Source: Sinorhizobium fredii USDA 257 (GTDB lineage: Bacteria; Pseudomonadota; Alphaproteobacteria; Rhizobiales; Rhizobiaceae). From it: DNA of 64,000 nucleotides. The notes under the pieces are model-generated. The model ran no database searches. It was not told the origin of the DNA and saw nothing but the letters and a program-made list of their open reading frames with translations. Below, one piece after another: positions 48,331-59,604 of this stretch (the stretch's first letter is position 1; each line of letters opens with the position of its first letter). Location: assembly GCF_000265205.3 (NCBI RefSeq), contig NC_018000.1, positions 5,329,001 to 5,393,000 on the forward strand. The letters run 5' to 3'. The position numbers and the translations under genes were made by a program.

Positions 48331-50691
48331 CTACTGGCCGCTCGCCGCCGCCGCGCTGCCGAGTGAACTCCAGGCCTGCATGGCCTTGTTGAATGCCTCG
48401 ATGCCGCTTGCCCCTTTCTCGAGGGTGAGCAGGGCGCGCCGTCCGTTGCGATAGGTGATCGGGATGTCGATCCAGCTGCGGCTGCGCAGCAGCTCGGTGT
48501 TGTTGCCGACGGCTTCCGCGAAGTCGTTGAGCGCGATCATATGAAAGTCGTCGGTGATCTTCGCCGGTACGGCGATGAGCGGGTCGCCGCGATCCTGCTC
48601 CGTGCGCTTCATCGAAACACGCTGGACGCCCTCGATGCTGCCGCCCTCGAAGTTTTCGGGCAGCGAGAAGACGAATTCGATCACATGACTTGCCGGCAGT
48701 GAGGGATCAACATTGCGCTTGATCGTCATCAGCGCCGTCAACGCACGGTCGGGCACGGTGATCTGGGCCTGGATCGCCGGCTCGGGCTTGGCGTCGCCAC
48801 CGGGCGATTCCTCCTTGATGGACCAGGCGACGGCGCCGGGGACGGCCGTGGGCGAGGATTGGCCAAGCCGCTCCTCATAGAGGAACATCTTCTCGCCGTC
48901 GGCGATGGATACCTCGGTTTGGGGCGCTCCGCCGTCCTGGTTGGGTGCAGCCGGAGGGGTCTGGGCGGCCGCCTGCTGGCCTCCCGTCGCGGCGCTCGGC
49001 GGTTGGCCGGCCTCCGTCTGAGGGGCGACCGACTTGCCCTCCTGCGATATTTCGGTTTCGTTCGCGCCCGAAGGACCCTCGTCGCGTTCGGATCCATCGG
49101 CAAGCAGACGCTGCGTAAACTTGCTCGATTTGTCCTCCGGCAGCGCCGTACCCTCCTGCGTTCCGGACTGTTCGCCCGGCTGCACGGCGGGCTCGCCCTC
49201 GCCGGTTGGCGGCGTTTGAGTCTCGGGGCCGGCGGGGATGATTTTCGCGAGCATGGCAGAGAGCCAGGCATTGCCCGCTTCCCTGTTTACCCAATAGGCA
49301 AAGCCGCCACCGCCGAGGAGAAGCAGAATCACCGCGCCAATTGCCAGGCTCTTTATACCGAATCGGGACGGCTTGGGGGAAACGCGGTAGGAGGCAGGGC
49401 GCGGGGACGCCGCCACCGGCGCCACATCGCTGCCGTCCTCCTCCTTGGCGGCCGCGGCCGCGCCGTTCGCCTTCCGGCCGGCCTCCTCGAGGCTGAGCAG
49501 GTCGTCGATATGATCCCACGCCGTGCCCGCGCGGTCCTCTTCGTTCGAAGCGGCCGGCGCCTTCTCTACGGGCCAGGCCCATTCCGAGACGTCCGGTTCG
49601 GCCGGCTTGTCCTTCTTGGCCTCGGTTGGCGCGGCGAAGGGATCGCTGTCGTCGAAGGACCAGGCCTGCGCCGTCTCCGCCTCGCCGGCCCGGTGGGCGG
49701 GTTGGCTTGTCTCTGGCTCGACCGGATGCATGCCGAGCCGCTCCGGCTCGGCTGCTTCGTCGCGGGGCACCTCTGGCGCCGGCGGCTCCTCGCTAGGCCC
49801 TGCAACAGGCGGTGCATCTTCCCACTCCGGCAGCGCCCATTCGGAGGAATCCTGTTTCGCCGGCGCTGCCTCAGTCGGCGGAGCTTCTTCGCTCACCGGT
49901 TCTTGCGGTGCCCCCGGTTCTTCTGGGCTCACCGATTCCACGGGTTCCGGCTCGGCCCTGGGCTCGCCGCGATCAAATTCCTCGGCCTCGGCCTCTGGCG
50001 CGCTCGCCTCTCCGGCGGGCGCCTGCTGCCAGGTTTCGACTTCCTCGGCGGCCGGCTGCTCCTCTGCCGGCGCGCCCCACTGCGGCTCGGTCGGGACGGC
50101 CTCCGGCTCTTCGCTTACCGCGGGCGGCTCCTGATATTGCTCGGCCGAGGCGGCCTCGTGGGCAGGCTCGGCTTCCCGGTGATCCGGCGCCTCATGCTCG
50201 GCGACCGAAGAGACGTCGTCGGCCGGAGCCGGTTCTTCGAAGAGTTGCTGGGCTTCCGGCGCCGCTTCCTCGATGTGTTCCCCGGCTGCGACCTGCTCAG
50301 GCTCGGCTGCGACCTGCTCAGGCCCGGCTGCGGCCTGCTCAGGCTCGGCCGGCACCGGTACCGGCTTCGGCTCTGCCGAAACTGGAACGGCAGGCTCCTC
50401 TTCGGCGGGCGCTTCGACGGCATCCGGCTCGAGCACGTCGGTCTTCTCGAGCGCTTCGGTCTCTTCGACTGCCGGCAAAGCCTCTGCGTGCTCGCTTTCG
50501 ACCTCGGAAATTGCCAGTTCCAGCTTGTTCAGCTGCCGGTTGATCATGTCGTCCGATGGCCGCGGGGTCATGTTCTCGAGTTGGCGGCGCACCGCACTGC
50601 GTGCCTTCTCGTAGACCCTGCCCCGCATTTCGGGTGTGTTTTCCGACAGGCCGTCAACGGTCCTGCGAATAACTGCAACAAAATCCGCCAT
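48331..50691 (-). CDS. Large acidic Pro/Glu-rich membrane protein, function unknown
   Basis: The protein has 786 residues. Residues 1-65 are helical (MADFVAVIRRTVDGLSENTP). Residues about 65-430 are low-complexity, rich in Glu, Pro and Ala, with EPEQVAA-type repeats. A single membrane helix lies near 445-465 (SLAIGAVILLLLGGGGFAYW). The C-terminal 190 residues form a folded periplasmic domain (ALTALMTIKRNVDPSLPASH, then SRSWIDIPITYRNGRRALL). It is conserved in position next to rpoH and purA in Rhizobiales, but no function is known to me. It may tie the envelope to a cytosolic process. Confidence 0.75.
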   Translation of the reverse strand: MADFVAVIRRTVDGLSENTPEMRGRVYEKARSAVRRQLENMTPRPSDDMINRQLNKLELAISEVESEHAEALPAVEETEALEKTDVLEPDAVEAPAEEEPAVPVSAEPKPVPVPAEPEQAAAGPEQVAAEPEQVAAGEHIEEAAPEAQQLFEEPAPADDVSSVAEHEAPDHREAEPAHEAASAEQYQEPPAVSEEPEAVPTEPQWGAPAEEQPAAEEVETWQQAPAGEASAPEAEAEEFDRGEPRAEPEPVESVSPEEPGAPQEPVSEEAPPTEAAPAKQDSSEWALPEWEDAPPVAGPSEEPPAPEVPRDEAAEPERLGMHPVEPETSQPAHRAGEAETAQAWSFDDSDPFAAPTEAKKDKPAEPDVSEWAWPVEKAPAASNEEDRAGTAWDHIDDLLSLEEAGRKANGAAAAAKEEDGSDVAPVAASPRPASYRVSPKPSRFGIKSLAIGAVILLLLGGGGFAYWVNREAGNAWLSAMLAKIIPAGPETQTPPTGEGEPAVQPGEQSGTQEGTALPEDKSSKFTQRLLADGSERDEGPSGANETEISQEGKSVAPQTEAGQPPSAATGGQQAAAQTPPAAPNQDGGAPQTEVSIADGEKMFLYEERLGQSSPTAVPGAVAWSIKEESPGGDAKPEPAIQAQITVPDRALTALMTIKRNVDPSLPASHVIEFVFSLPENFEGGSIEGVQRVSMKRTEQDRGDPLIAVPAKITDDFHMIALNDFAEAVGNNTELLRSRSWIDIPITYRNGRRALLTLEKGASGIEAFNKAMQAWSSLGSAAAASGQ
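50283..50345 (-). repeat. Three tandem 21-bp repeats inside the acidic protein gene
   Basis: A 21-base unit (CGGCTGCGACCTGCTCAGGC plus one) occurs three times in tandem with one or two changes, encoding a seven-residue Glu-Pro-Glu-Gln-Val-Ala-Ala unit. Repeat number could vary between strains. Confidence 0.75.
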
Positions 50692-50753
50692 CAGATGCTT
50701 TCTCAAATCCTAGTCATGCAGCCGCAATGCGGCGCGGCTTCCTTGCGCCGACA

Positions 50754-52052
<1,299 letters not shown>

Positions 52053-52260
52053 AATTCTCTTCCTGTTCACGCGCGCACGAGGATGTTGCGCTGTTCTCAA
52101 ACCCGCGCATCTATACTGTGTTGTCTTTCGGAAAGCGACCCCGTTATGCCCGAGGACGGGCCCTTTTTGCATGACAAGCTATGGCGTTAGCGCCTATACC
52201 TGGACACTCTCCCGCCGGTTCGGCAATCCATCCTACCTTCCCAATGCGGATCGCAGCACC

Positions 52261-53151
52261 GTGAATTCCAGAGCCTATTTCTATCTCGCCATCACCGCGC
52301 TTTTCTGGGGCGGTAATTCGGTTGCCGGCAAGATGGCCGTCGGGCACGTCAGCCCGATGATGTTGACGACGCTGCGCTGGCTGGTCGCCGTCATCGTCAT
52401 TCTTGCTCTGATGACGCCGCAGATCCGCCGCGACTGGGACAAGATCCGCCACCACTGGCTGCAGTTGATTGCCTATGGCGCCGTCGGCTTCACGATGTTC
52501 AATGCCTTCCTCTATTCGGCGGTGAAATATACGAGCGCTATCAACGCCGTTATCCTGCAGGCCGGCATTCCAATGCTGATCTTTCTGTTCAATTTCGCCT
52601 TCTTCCGGACGAAGGCTTCGATCGCGCAGATCGTCGGCTTCACCGTGACTCTGATCGGCGTGCTCATCACCGCCGCCCACGGCGACCTCACCAGCTTGAT
52701 GCGGCTGCAGTTCAATTTCGGCGACGGGCTGATGATTCTCGCCTGCATCGTTTATGCGGTCTATACGGTCACCTTGCGCTGGAAGCCGACGATGCATTGG
52801 CAGAGCTTCATCGCCGCGCCGGCTTTCGGGGCGCTCCTGAGCTCTATCCCGTTGCTCATCTGGGAAGCCTGGAAAGACAGCGCGATCGTGCCGGACGCCA
52901 CCGGCTGGGCGATCGTTCTCTATGCCGCGATTTTTCCGTCGTTGATGTCTCAGGTTCTCTATGTGCGTGGTGTCGAAATGATCGGCGCCAATCGCGCCGG
53001 CCTGTTCATCAATGCGATCCCGGTCTACGGAACTTTGCTCTCCGTCCTGCTCGTCGGCGAGACGTTCCACCCTTTCCACCTGGTGGCATTGCTGCTCGTC
53101 CTCGGCGGCATCGCGATCGCCGAAAGGGGGCGCCCTAAGCTGCCGCACTGA
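52261..53151 (+). CDS. EamA-family (DMT) transporter
   Basis: The protein has 296 residues with ten hydrophobic segments in two EamA repeats (AITALFWGGNSVAGKMAVGH; LIAYGAVGFTMFNAFLYSAV; NAIPVYGTLLSVLLVGETF). It is an inner-membrane exporter or importer of metabolites; substrate unknown. I favour the GTG at 52261; a longer form from ATG 52171 exists but adds a non-conserved N-terminus. Confidence 0.88.
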   Translation: MNSRAYFYLAITALFWGGNSVAGKMAVGHVSPMMLTTLRWLVAVIVILALMTPQIRRDWDKIRHHWLQLIAYGAVGFTMFNAFLYSAVKYTSAINAVILQAGIPMLIFLFNFAFFRTKASIAQIVGFTVTLIGVLITAAHGDLTSLMRLQFNFGDGLMILACIVYAVYTVTLRWKPTMHWQSFIAAPAFGALLSSIPLLIWEAWKDSAIVPDATGWAIVLYAAIFPSLMSQVLYVRGVEMIGANRAGLFINAIPVYGTLLSVLLVGETFHPFHLVALLLVLGGIAIAERGRPKLPH

Positions 53152-53186
53152 CAGCACACGATATCGCGGAAACAGCGTTAGCGCTC

Positions 53187-53219
53187 AAAGAGAAACGCGC
53201 CGGAGTGGGCCGGCGCGTT
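53187..53219 (-). terminator. Terminator after serA
   Basis: AACGCGCCGG and CCGGCGCGTT form a 10-base stem with a 6-base loop, followed on the reverse strand by TCTCTTT. It lies between the convergent EamA gene and serA and may serve both. Confidence 0.8.
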
Positions 53220-53253
53220 CGCGTTTCATTTCAGACTGACAGCAACGTGCCCC

Positions 53254-54849
53254 TTAATCGACGTTGAACACCAGCGGCTTCGCTTGGCGTACCGCCGGGT
53301 GCGCACGCAGCTTGTCGAGCACGGTCTCGGAAACCGGGCCATCCACATAGAGCAGCGCGATCGCGTCGCCGCCCTGCTTTTCGCGGCCGAGCTGGAAGTT
53401 GGCGATGTTGACGCCGGCGTCACCGAGCGTCGTGCCAATGAACCCGATCATGCCGGGAACGTCGGTGTTGGTGAGGTAGACCATGTGGCTGCCGACATCC
53501 GCGTCGAGGTTGATGCCCTTGATCTGGATGAAGCGCGGCTTGCCGTCGGAGAAGACCGTACCGGCGACAGAGCGGGTCTGGTTCGCGGTCTTCACCGTCA
53601 GCTTGATGTAGCCGTCGAAGACCCCCGTCTTGTCGCGCTTGACCTCGGAGAGGATGATGCCCTTTTCCTTGATCATGATCGGCGCCGAAACCATGTTGAC
53701 GTCGGCCACCTGCGGGCGGATCAGGCCGGCGAGCACGGCGCTTGTCAGCGCCTTGGTATTCATCGCCGCGGTCGAGCCGTCGTAGAGGATCTCGATCTCC
53801 TTGATGGCGCTCTCCGTCGCCTGCCCGACAAAGGCACCGAGAACGTCGGCAAGCCGGATGAATGGCTTCAGGATCGGCGCCTCCTCGGCGGTGATCGACG
53901 GCATGTTGATGGCGTTGCTGACGGCGCCCTTGACGAGGTAGTCCGCCATCTGCTCGGCAACCTGCAGCGCCACGTTCTCCTGCGCCTCGGTTGTCGAGGC
54001 GCCGAGATGCGGCGTGCAGACGACATTGGGCAGGCCGAAAAGCGGGCTCTCGGTGGCCGGTTCCACCTCGAAGACGTCGAAGCCCGCACCGGCGACGTGG
54101 CCGGACTTCAGCGCATCGGCGAGCGCCTTTTCATCGACAAGGCCGCCGCGGGCGCAGTTGATGATGCGCACGCCCGGCTTGGTCTTGGCGATCGCGTCTG
54201 CGCTCAGGATGCTGCGCGTCTTGTCGGTCAGCGGCACGTGCAGGGTGATGAAGTCCGCTTGCGCGAGCAGTTCGTCCAACTCGACCTTGACGACGCCCAT
54301 TTCCTCCGCCCGCTCCTTCGACAGGAACGGATCAAAGGCGACGACGTGCATCTTGAGGCCGATCGCACGGGCGCAGACGATCGAGCCGATATTGCCCGCA
54401 CCGATAACGCCGAGCACCTTGCCGGTGATCTCGACACCCATGAACTTCGACTTTTCCCACTTGCCGGCCTGCGTGGAATTGTCGGCGGCGGGAAGCTGAC
54501 GGGCCACCGCAAACATCAGCGCGATCGCATGCTCGGCCGTAGTGATCGAGTTGCCGAACGGCGTGTTCATGACGATGATGCCGCGGCGCGAGGCAGCCGG
54601 GATGTCGACATTGTCGACACCGATGCCGGCGCGGCCGACGACCTTGAGATTGGTGGCTTCGGCGATCAGCTTTTCCGTCACCTTGGTGGCGGAACGGATG
54701 GCGAGACCGTCGTAATTGCCGATGATCTCGGCGAGCTTTTCCTTGTCCTTGCCGAGCTTCGGCTGGAAATCGACTTCGACGCCGCGGTCGCGGAAGATCT
54801 GGACGGCGGTTTCCGACAGTTCGTCGGATACGAGAACGCGAGGTGCCAT
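53254..54849 (-). CDS. serA: D-3-phosphoglycerate dehydrogenase SerA
   Basis: The protein has 531 residues, the long form. NAD-binding is marked by GKVLGVIGAGNIGSIVCARA; the catalytic Arg, Glu and His lie in RIINCARGGLVDE, DVFEVEPA and CTPHLGAST. The C-terminus is an ACT domain (PGMIGFIGTTLGDAGVNIAN), which usually binds serine for feedback inhibition. AAGGAGG precedes the ATG at 54849. It follows serC (78-base gap), so the first two steps of serine synthesis are in one operon. Confidence 0.97.
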   Translation of the reverse strand: MAPRVLVSDELSETAVQIFRDRGVEVDFQPKLGKDKEKLAEIIGNYDGLAIRSATKVTEKLIAEATNLKVVGRAGIGVDNVDIPAASRRGIIVMNTPFGNSITTAEHAIALMFAVARQLPAADNSTQAGKWEKSKFMGVEITGKVLGVIGAGNIGSIVCARAIGLKMHVVAFDPFLSKERAEEMGVVKVELDELLAQADFITLHVPLTDKTRSILSADAIAKTKPGVRIINCARGGLVDEKALADALKSGHVAGAGFDVFEVEPATESPLFGLPNVVCTPHLGASTTEAQENVALQVAEQMADYLVKGAVSNAINMPSITAEEAPILKPFIRLADVLGAFVGQATESAIKEIEILYDGSTAAMNTKALTSAVLAGLIRPQVADVNMVSAPIMIKEKGIILSEVKRDKTGVFDGYIKLTVKTANQTRSVAGTVFSDGKPRFIQIKGINLDADVGSHMVYLTNTDVPGMIGFIGTTLGDAGVNIANFQLGREKQGGDAIALLYVDGPVSETVLDKLRAHPAVRQAKPLVFNVD

Positions 54850-54927
54850 GAAGGCCTCCTTGGAACAGGGTCTAAACGGAATTGGGAGGGGCTTCGCCCT
54901 CAAGCAGAGCGAAGCAGTCGCATCGGA

Positions 54928-56106
54928 TCAGGCGGCTGCCTGCGAAAGCGTCGCCTTCTGGGTCTCGAATGCCCAGTTCAGCCACGGCATCAGCGCTTCC
55001 ATGTCGGCTGTCTCGATCGTCGCGCCGGCCCAGATACGAAGGCCGGAGGGCGCATCACGATAATGACCGACGTCAAAGGCGACGCCTTCCCTTTCGAGCA
55101 GAGCGACGACGCCCTTCGCGAACGCGGCCTGGCCGTCGGCATCGAGAGCCGACACGTCCTTGTCGACGATCTTGAGGCAGACCGAGGTGTTGGAGCGGGT
55201 CTCTGTCTTGATCGCCAGGTTGGCAATCCACGCATTTGCGTCGACGAACCGATGGATTGCGTCGGCGTTGGCGTCTGCCCGCGCGATCAGCCCCTTAAGG
55301 CCGCCGACCGACTTCGCCCAAAGCAGCGCGTCGATATAGTCTTCGACGCAGAGCATCGATGGCGTGTTGATCGTCTCGCCCGAAAAGATGCCTTCGATCA
55401 GCTTGCCGCCGCTGGTCAGGCGGAAGATCTTCGGCAGCGGCCACGCCGGTGCATGGGTCAGCAGCCGTTCGACTGCACGTGGCGAAAGAATGAGGACGCC
55501 ATGCGCACCCTCGCCGCCCAGAACCTTCTGCCAGGAGAAGGTAACGACGTCGAGCTTGGTGAAATCGAGTTCCTGGGCGAAAGCGGCCGAGGTCGCGTCG
55601 CAGATCGTCAGCCCCTGGCGGTCCGCCGGGATGAAGTCGGCGTTCGGAACGCGTACGCCCGAGGTCGTGCCGTTCCAGGTGAAGACGACGTCGCGGTCGA
55701 AATCGACCTTGGAGAGATCCGGCAGTTCGCCATAGCCGGCTTCGAGGCGGCGGACATCGGTAAGCTTCAGCTGCTTGACCACGTCGGTCACCCAGCCGGC
55801 GCCAAAGCTCTCCCAGGCCAGCATGTCGACGCCACGCGCGCCGAGCAGCGACCACAGCGCCATCTCGACGGCGCCGGTGTCGGAAGCGGGCACGATACCG
55901 ATACGGTAGTCGGCCGGCACTTCGAGAACTTCGCGGGTAAGGTCAATGGCTTGCTTGAGCTTCGTCTTGCCGAGCTTGGCGCGGTGCGAACGACCAAGCG
56001 CTGCATCGGAGAGAGCCTCGAGCGTCCAGCCGGGACGCTTGGCGCAAGGACCAGAAGAAAAATGGGTATTTGCCGGGCGCACGGCCGGCTTGGCAAGCTT
56101 CGTCAT
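54928..56106 (-). CDS. serC: Phosphoserine aminotransferase SerC
   Basis: The protein has 392 residues, of the alphaproteobacterial type. The PLP-lysine lies in [20 protein letters not shown], and [20 protein letters not shown] is also typical. It makes phosphoserine from phosphohydroxypyruvate. Preceded by a serC-motif leader and followed by serA on the same strand. Confidence 0.96.
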   Translation of the reverse strand: MTKLAKPAVRPANTHFSSGPCAKRPGWTLEALSDAALGRSHRAKLGKTKLKQAIDLTREVLEVPADYRIGIVPASDTGAVEMALWSLLGARGVDMLAWESFGAGWVTDVVKQLKLTDVRRLEAGYGELPDLSKVDFDRDVVFTWNGTTSGVRVPNADFIPADRQGLTICDATSAAFAQELDFTKLDVVTFSWQKVLGGEGAHGVLILSPRAVERLLTHAPAWPLPKIFRLTSGGKLIEGIFSGETINTPSMLCVEDYIDALLWAKSVGGLKGLIARADANADAIHRFVDANAWIANLAIKTETRSNTSVCLKIVDKDVSALDADGQAAFAKGVVALLEREGVAFDVGHYRDAPSGLRIWAGATIETADMEALMPWLNWAFETQKATLSQAAA

Positions 56107-56170
56107 ATGCTATCCTCTCAGATAGAAGCCCCTCGTTGGGGAGGGGTGTCCCGCCGTCGGAAATATTGTG
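56107..56170 (-). ncRNA. serC-motif leader RNA
   Basis: On the reverse strand the bases before the serC ATG can form a hairpin (CCCCTCCCCAACGAGGGG) and a second small one (TATCTGAGAGGATA) that ends a few bases before the start codon. The serC RNA motif is known upstream of serC-serA in alphaproteobacteria, so this is probably a copy. Its ligand or trigger is not established. Confidence 0.6.
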
Positions 56171-56265
56171 GAGCGGAGAGGATGTCAAGCGACTTGCGTC
56201 GCGTTTGAAAAGATTTTTGGCGTTTCGAGAAGATCCCGCAGGGCGATCGAAACCCGGCAAGCCGC

Positions 56266-57102
56266 TCACCAAAGGGCGAACCGCAAGCCGGCGCGGATTT
56301 CGTGACGGGAGAGGCCATCATCATAGCCCTTGCTGCCATTTGCACCGGCAAGGGCCTCCGCGCCAAAGCTGAACATGCCGCCGTCGGCGATGCGGGAATA
56401 GCGATAGCCGATCTCGAACTTCAACCGGTCGGTAACATCGTAGGAGACGCCCGCCATCACAGCATAGGTGAACCGCCAGCTGTCACGGCCCCCATAGGAG
56501 GTTCCGCCCGCCGCCCCGGAACAGGCGCTGCCACCCGCGACACAAGTCGAGCTTTCGCGAACGGTCTTCCAATCGATATGGGTGGCGCCGATGCCGGCGC
56601 CGACATAAGGCGTGAATCCGGCGAGGGTGGCCAGATCGACATAGCCGTTCGCCATCAGCCCGAGAGCGGAAAAATTGGCGCTGTGGGAGAGAGCGCAGGA
56701 GGTGCCGGCCCCCTCGCCCGCGCAGGGATTTGCCGAGAGTGACGAGCCGTCGAAACGACCCTCGAAATATTCGGCTGTCAGATCGGCGCGGAAGACGTCG
56801 CTGAACCGATAACCGACACCAATCGTGCCGGAGAGCGGCTTGTCGAAGCGGGCGCTGTCGAACGGTACATTGCTGTAGCCGCCCGTGCCGCCGTCAAAGT
56901 TGCGGTAGAAGGGATCGCCTTCGTCGAGCCAGCCTGAATAACCGATGTCGCCGCGCAGATAGACGCGACCGCCCTTATCAGCCTCGGTGGAGATCTTGAT
57001 CTCCGGTGCGTCGAGCAGATCCTCGTCCGCGGCCCGTGCCGCGGCGGGGGCCATTAGGCCAATGCCCAAGACGATGCCGCAAATCCCGTTCCGCCAGTTC
57101 AT
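56266..57102 (-). CDS. Outer-membrane beta-barrel protein
   Basis: The protein has 278 residues with a signal peptide (ending AARA near residue 24). The mature part has alternating patterns typical of an eight-stranded barrel (VYLRGDIGYSGWLDEGD, LSGTIGVGYRFSDVFRADLT, and a C-terminal RAGLRFALW ending in an aromatic residue). It belongs to the Omp25/Omp31-like group. A nearby paralogue lies at 57281. The start is set at ATG 57102. Confidence 0.85.
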   Translation of the reverse strand: MNWRNGICGIVLGIGLMAPAAARAADEDLLDAPEIKISTEADKGGRVYLRGDIGYSGWLDEGDPFYRNFDGGTGGYSNVPFDSARFDKPLSGTIGVGYRFSDVFRADLTAEYFEGRFDGSSLSANPCAGEGAGTSCALSHSANFSALGLMANGYVDLATLAGFTPYVGAGIGATHIDWKTVRESSTCVAGGSACSGAAGGTSYGGRDSWRFTYAVMAGVSYDVTDRLKFEIGYRYSRIADGGMFSFGAEALAGANGSKGYDDGLSRHEIRAGLRFALW

Positions 57103-57230
57103 GTCCCGTCCGCCCGCCAATCGTCAGAATGAGCCGTGACAGCTCGCCTACTGGCGTTAACTATTGGCAGACACAAGTTAACCAGCGGTTAAGCATGTTT
57201 GTTAACCGATTGCGCTGCCCTCCATACAGA

Positions 57231-57253
57231 AAGGGCCGCAGAAATGCGGCCCT
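57231..57253 (-). terminator. Terminator after the second outer-membrane gene
   Basis: AAGGGCCGCA and TGCGGCCCTT form a 10-base stem with a 4-base loop followed on the reverse strand by TCTG. The T run is weak, but the position 27 bases after the stop codon fits. Confidence 0.6.
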
Positions 57254-57280
57254 TGGGAAATGCGCTTGGTGGAACATTCG

Positions 57281-58045
57281 TCATTGCAGCGCGTAGCGCA
57301 TGCCGAGCTTGAAGTCATGCGACGTGATGTCCTTGAAATGCATCGGCGCATTGACGGTAGCACCGTCATAGGTGCGGATGTTGCCGGTCTTCGCGTCGCC
57401 GAGGTCGACATAGCTGTAGCCGAAATCGATCGCCAGGCGCTCGGTCGCCTGATAGGCGACGCCGGCATGCAGGGCCCAGGCAAAGTTCCAAGTCGGGTCT
57501 TCGTCGGCATAGGCGACGCTCTGAGTCGGTACATTGATGTCGCGGAAGCCCGAGATCGTGTTGCGCGATGCGCCGATACCGGCGCCGACATAGGGCTTGA
57601 CGCCATACCAATCGCCAATGTCGACATAGGCGTTGGCCATCAACAGCCATTCCGACTTGGCGCCGTCATAGTCGTTGGTGCCGTCCCACACGCCGTCGCC
57701 GTCGCCGTCATAGCGGTCGAGGGCGGTGAAATCCGCCTTGCCACGATATTCGACGATACCGTCGAGGCGCAGCCACTCGTTGAATTGATAGCCGATACCG
57801 ACGCCGGCGAGCGGCGCGCTGTCGAAATCACCATCGTCCAGAAATTCATGAACGGCGACCGCGTCGAACAACTCGTGGTCCATGCTGCCGAGGCGCTGGT
57901 TACTCATGCCGAGATGACCACGCAGGTACAAGCCGCCAGGCACGACGGCAGCCGGAACCACCGGATCTTCGACGTAAAGGTCGGCCGCCAGCGCAGGCGT
58001 GCCGCCCAGCCATGCGGCCACAACCACAATCAGAGACTTCTTCAT
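57281..58045 (-). CDS. Outer-membrane beta-barrel protein (paralogue of the 56266 gene)
   Basis: The protein has 254 residues. A signal peptide (MKKSLIVVVAAWLGGTPALA) is followed by an eight-stranded barrel (GLYLRGHLGMSNQRLGS, then GVGIGYQFNEWLRLDGIVEY, and a C-terminal KLGMRYALQ). Asp/Gly-rich loops (YDGDGDGVWDGTNDYDGA) resemble calcium-binding turns. Similar topology and ending suggest common ancestry with the neighbouring gene. The start is ATG 58045. Confidence 0.85.
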   Translation of the reverse strand: MKKSLIVVVAAWLGGTPALAADLYVEDPVVPAAVVPGGLYLRGHLGMSNQRLGSMDHELFDAVAVHEFLDDGDFDSAPLAGVGIGYQFNEWLRLDGIVEYRGKADFTALDRYDGDGDGVWDGTNDYDGAKSEWLLMANAYVDIGDWYGVKPYVGAGIGASRNTISGFRDINVPTQSVAYADEDPTWNFAWALHAGVAYQATERLAIDFGYSYVDLGDAKTGNIRTYDGATVNAPMHFKDITSHDFKLGMRYALQ

Positions 58046-58200
58046 AACATGCTCCGCGAACATTATTTTCTGCCGGTATTCACCAGGCAGACACCAATTC
58101 TGTCGCGTTAAAACTCGCATGCCGCGGTTAATATTGGATTAAGTATAGAAATTTACTTCGTTTCTTAAGAATCAGCGGTCTTGGGTACGCCACATAGAGA

Positions 58201-58224
58201 GAGGCCGGCAGTGATGCCGGCCTC
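58201..58224 (-). terminator. Terminator after glmM
   Basis: GAGGCCGGCA and TGCCGGCCTC form a 10-base stem with a 4-base loop, 27 bases after the glmM stop codon. On the reverse strand it is followed by TCTCT. Confidence 0.7.
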
Positions 58225-58251
58225 GCTATACGGACTGATTGACCTAAAAGT

Positions 58252-59604
58252 CTATGCGGCGTTGCGCACGCTGCCGATCACGCTGACCAGTTCGTCGACG
58301 ATGCGCTCGACCTTGCTGCGGTCGTCGCCTTCCGCCATCACGCGGATCAGCGGCTCGGTACCGGAAGGACGGATCAGAAGCCGGCCGCCCTTGGCGAGCT
58401 CTGCTTCGGCATCGGCGATTGCCTGGCGTACCGCCTCGTGTTCCAGCGGCTTGCCGGTCGACACGCGGACATTCTTCAGTATCTGCGGCACCGGCTCGAA
58501 GCGCTGACATACCTCGCTAACCGCCCTTCCCTGCCGTTTGACGACGGCGAGAATCTGCAGCGCCGCGACGAGGCCATCGCCCGTCGTTCCGAAATCGGAA
58601 AGGACGATGTGGCCGGACTGCTCGCCACCGACATTCAGGCCGTCCTGCCGCATCTGCTCGACCACATAGCGGTCTCCGACCTTGGTGCGGTGGAGCTTGA
58701 GCCGGCGCGCCTGGAGGTAGCGCTCGAGCCCGAGGTTCGACATCACGGTGGCGGCGATACCGCCGCCCTGCAGCATGCCGTCGGCCGCCCAGCTGTCAGC
58801 GATCACCGCCATCAACTGATCGCCATCGATCACCGTGCCCTTTTCGTCGACGATCAACACCCGGTCGGCGTCGCCGTCGAGCGCGATACCGATGTCCGCC
58901 CTCACCTCGTGCACCTTTTTCTGCAAAGCCTCGGGGTGGGTCGATCCGCATTCGAGGTTGATGTTGACGCCGTTCGGCTCGGTGCCGATCGACACGACTT
59001 CGGCGCCGAGTTCCCAAAGCGCTAAGGGAGCGACCTTGTAGGCGGCACCGTTCGCGCAATCGATGGCGATCCTCAGGCCCTTCAGGGTGACGTCGCGCGG
59101 GAGTGTGCGCTTCGCCTGCTCGATATAGCGGTAGATGTCGCCGTCGACGCGCTTGGCACGACCGATATCCTCCGGCTTGGCAAGCTGCCCGGACATGTCC
59201 TGGTCGATGAGGTCCTCGATCTTTTGTTCGATGTCGTCGGAGAGCTTGTAGCCGTCCGGCCCGAACAGCTTGATGCCGTTATCGCGGAAAGGATTGTGCG
59301 AGGCGGAGATCATCACGCCGATGTCGGCGCGGAGCGACCGCGTCAGCATGGCGACACCCGGTGTCGGGATCGGGCCGAGCAGGAAGACGTCGAGACCGGC
59401 CGCGGTGAAGCCGGCAACCATGGCATTTTCAAGCATATAGCCCGAAAGACGCGTGTCCTTGCCGATCACCACGCGGTGACGGTGCGCGCCATTGCGGAAA
59501 ATGGTTCCGACCGCAACGCCGACACGCATGGCGAGATCCGCCGTCATCGGAAAAATATTGGATTGGCCGCGAATACCGTCGGTGCCAAAATACTTGCGCT
59601 TCAT
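58252..59604 (-). CDS. glmM: Phosphoglucosamine mutase GlmM
   Basis: The protein has 450 residues. The start is [20 protein letters not shown], the active-site Ser motif is [20 protein letters not shown], and the metal motif is [10 protein letters not shown]. It converts glucosamine-6-phosphate to the 1-phosphate for cell-wall synthesis. It follows ftsH on the same strand, with a 376-base gap and a terminator between them. Confidence 0.97.
   Translation of the reverse strand: MKRKYFGTDGIRGQSNIFPMTADLAMRVGVAVGTIFRNGAHRHRVVIGKDTRLSGYMLENAMVAGFTAAGLDVFLLGPIPTPGVAMLTRSLRADIGVMISASHNPFRDNGIKLFGPDGYKLSDDIEQKIEDLIDQDMSGQLAKPEDIGRAKRVDGDIYRYIEQAKRTLPRDVTLKGLRIAIDCANGAAYKVAPLALWELGAEVVSIGTEPNGVNINLECGSTHPEALQKKVHEVRADIGIALDGDADRVLIVDEKGTVIDGDQLMAVIADSWAADGMLQGGGIAATVMSNLGLERYLQARRLKLHRTKVGDRYVVEQMRQDGLNVGGEQSGHIVLSDFGTTGDGLVAALQILAVVKRQGRAVSEVCQRFEPVPQILKNVRVSTGKPLEHEAVRQAIADAEAELAKGGRLLIRPSGTEPLIRVMAEGDDRSKVERIVDELVSVIGSVRNAA

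Noticed and set aside
50283..50345. Short tandem repeats considered as a CRISPR-like array
   Set aside because: Units are contiguous without spacers and stay in frame with a protein repeat.
53284..56208. A 974-codon open frame on the forward strand across serA and serC
   Set aside because: It is antisense to two clearly conserved genes and has no motif or suitable start; long antisense frames are common in high-GC DNA.
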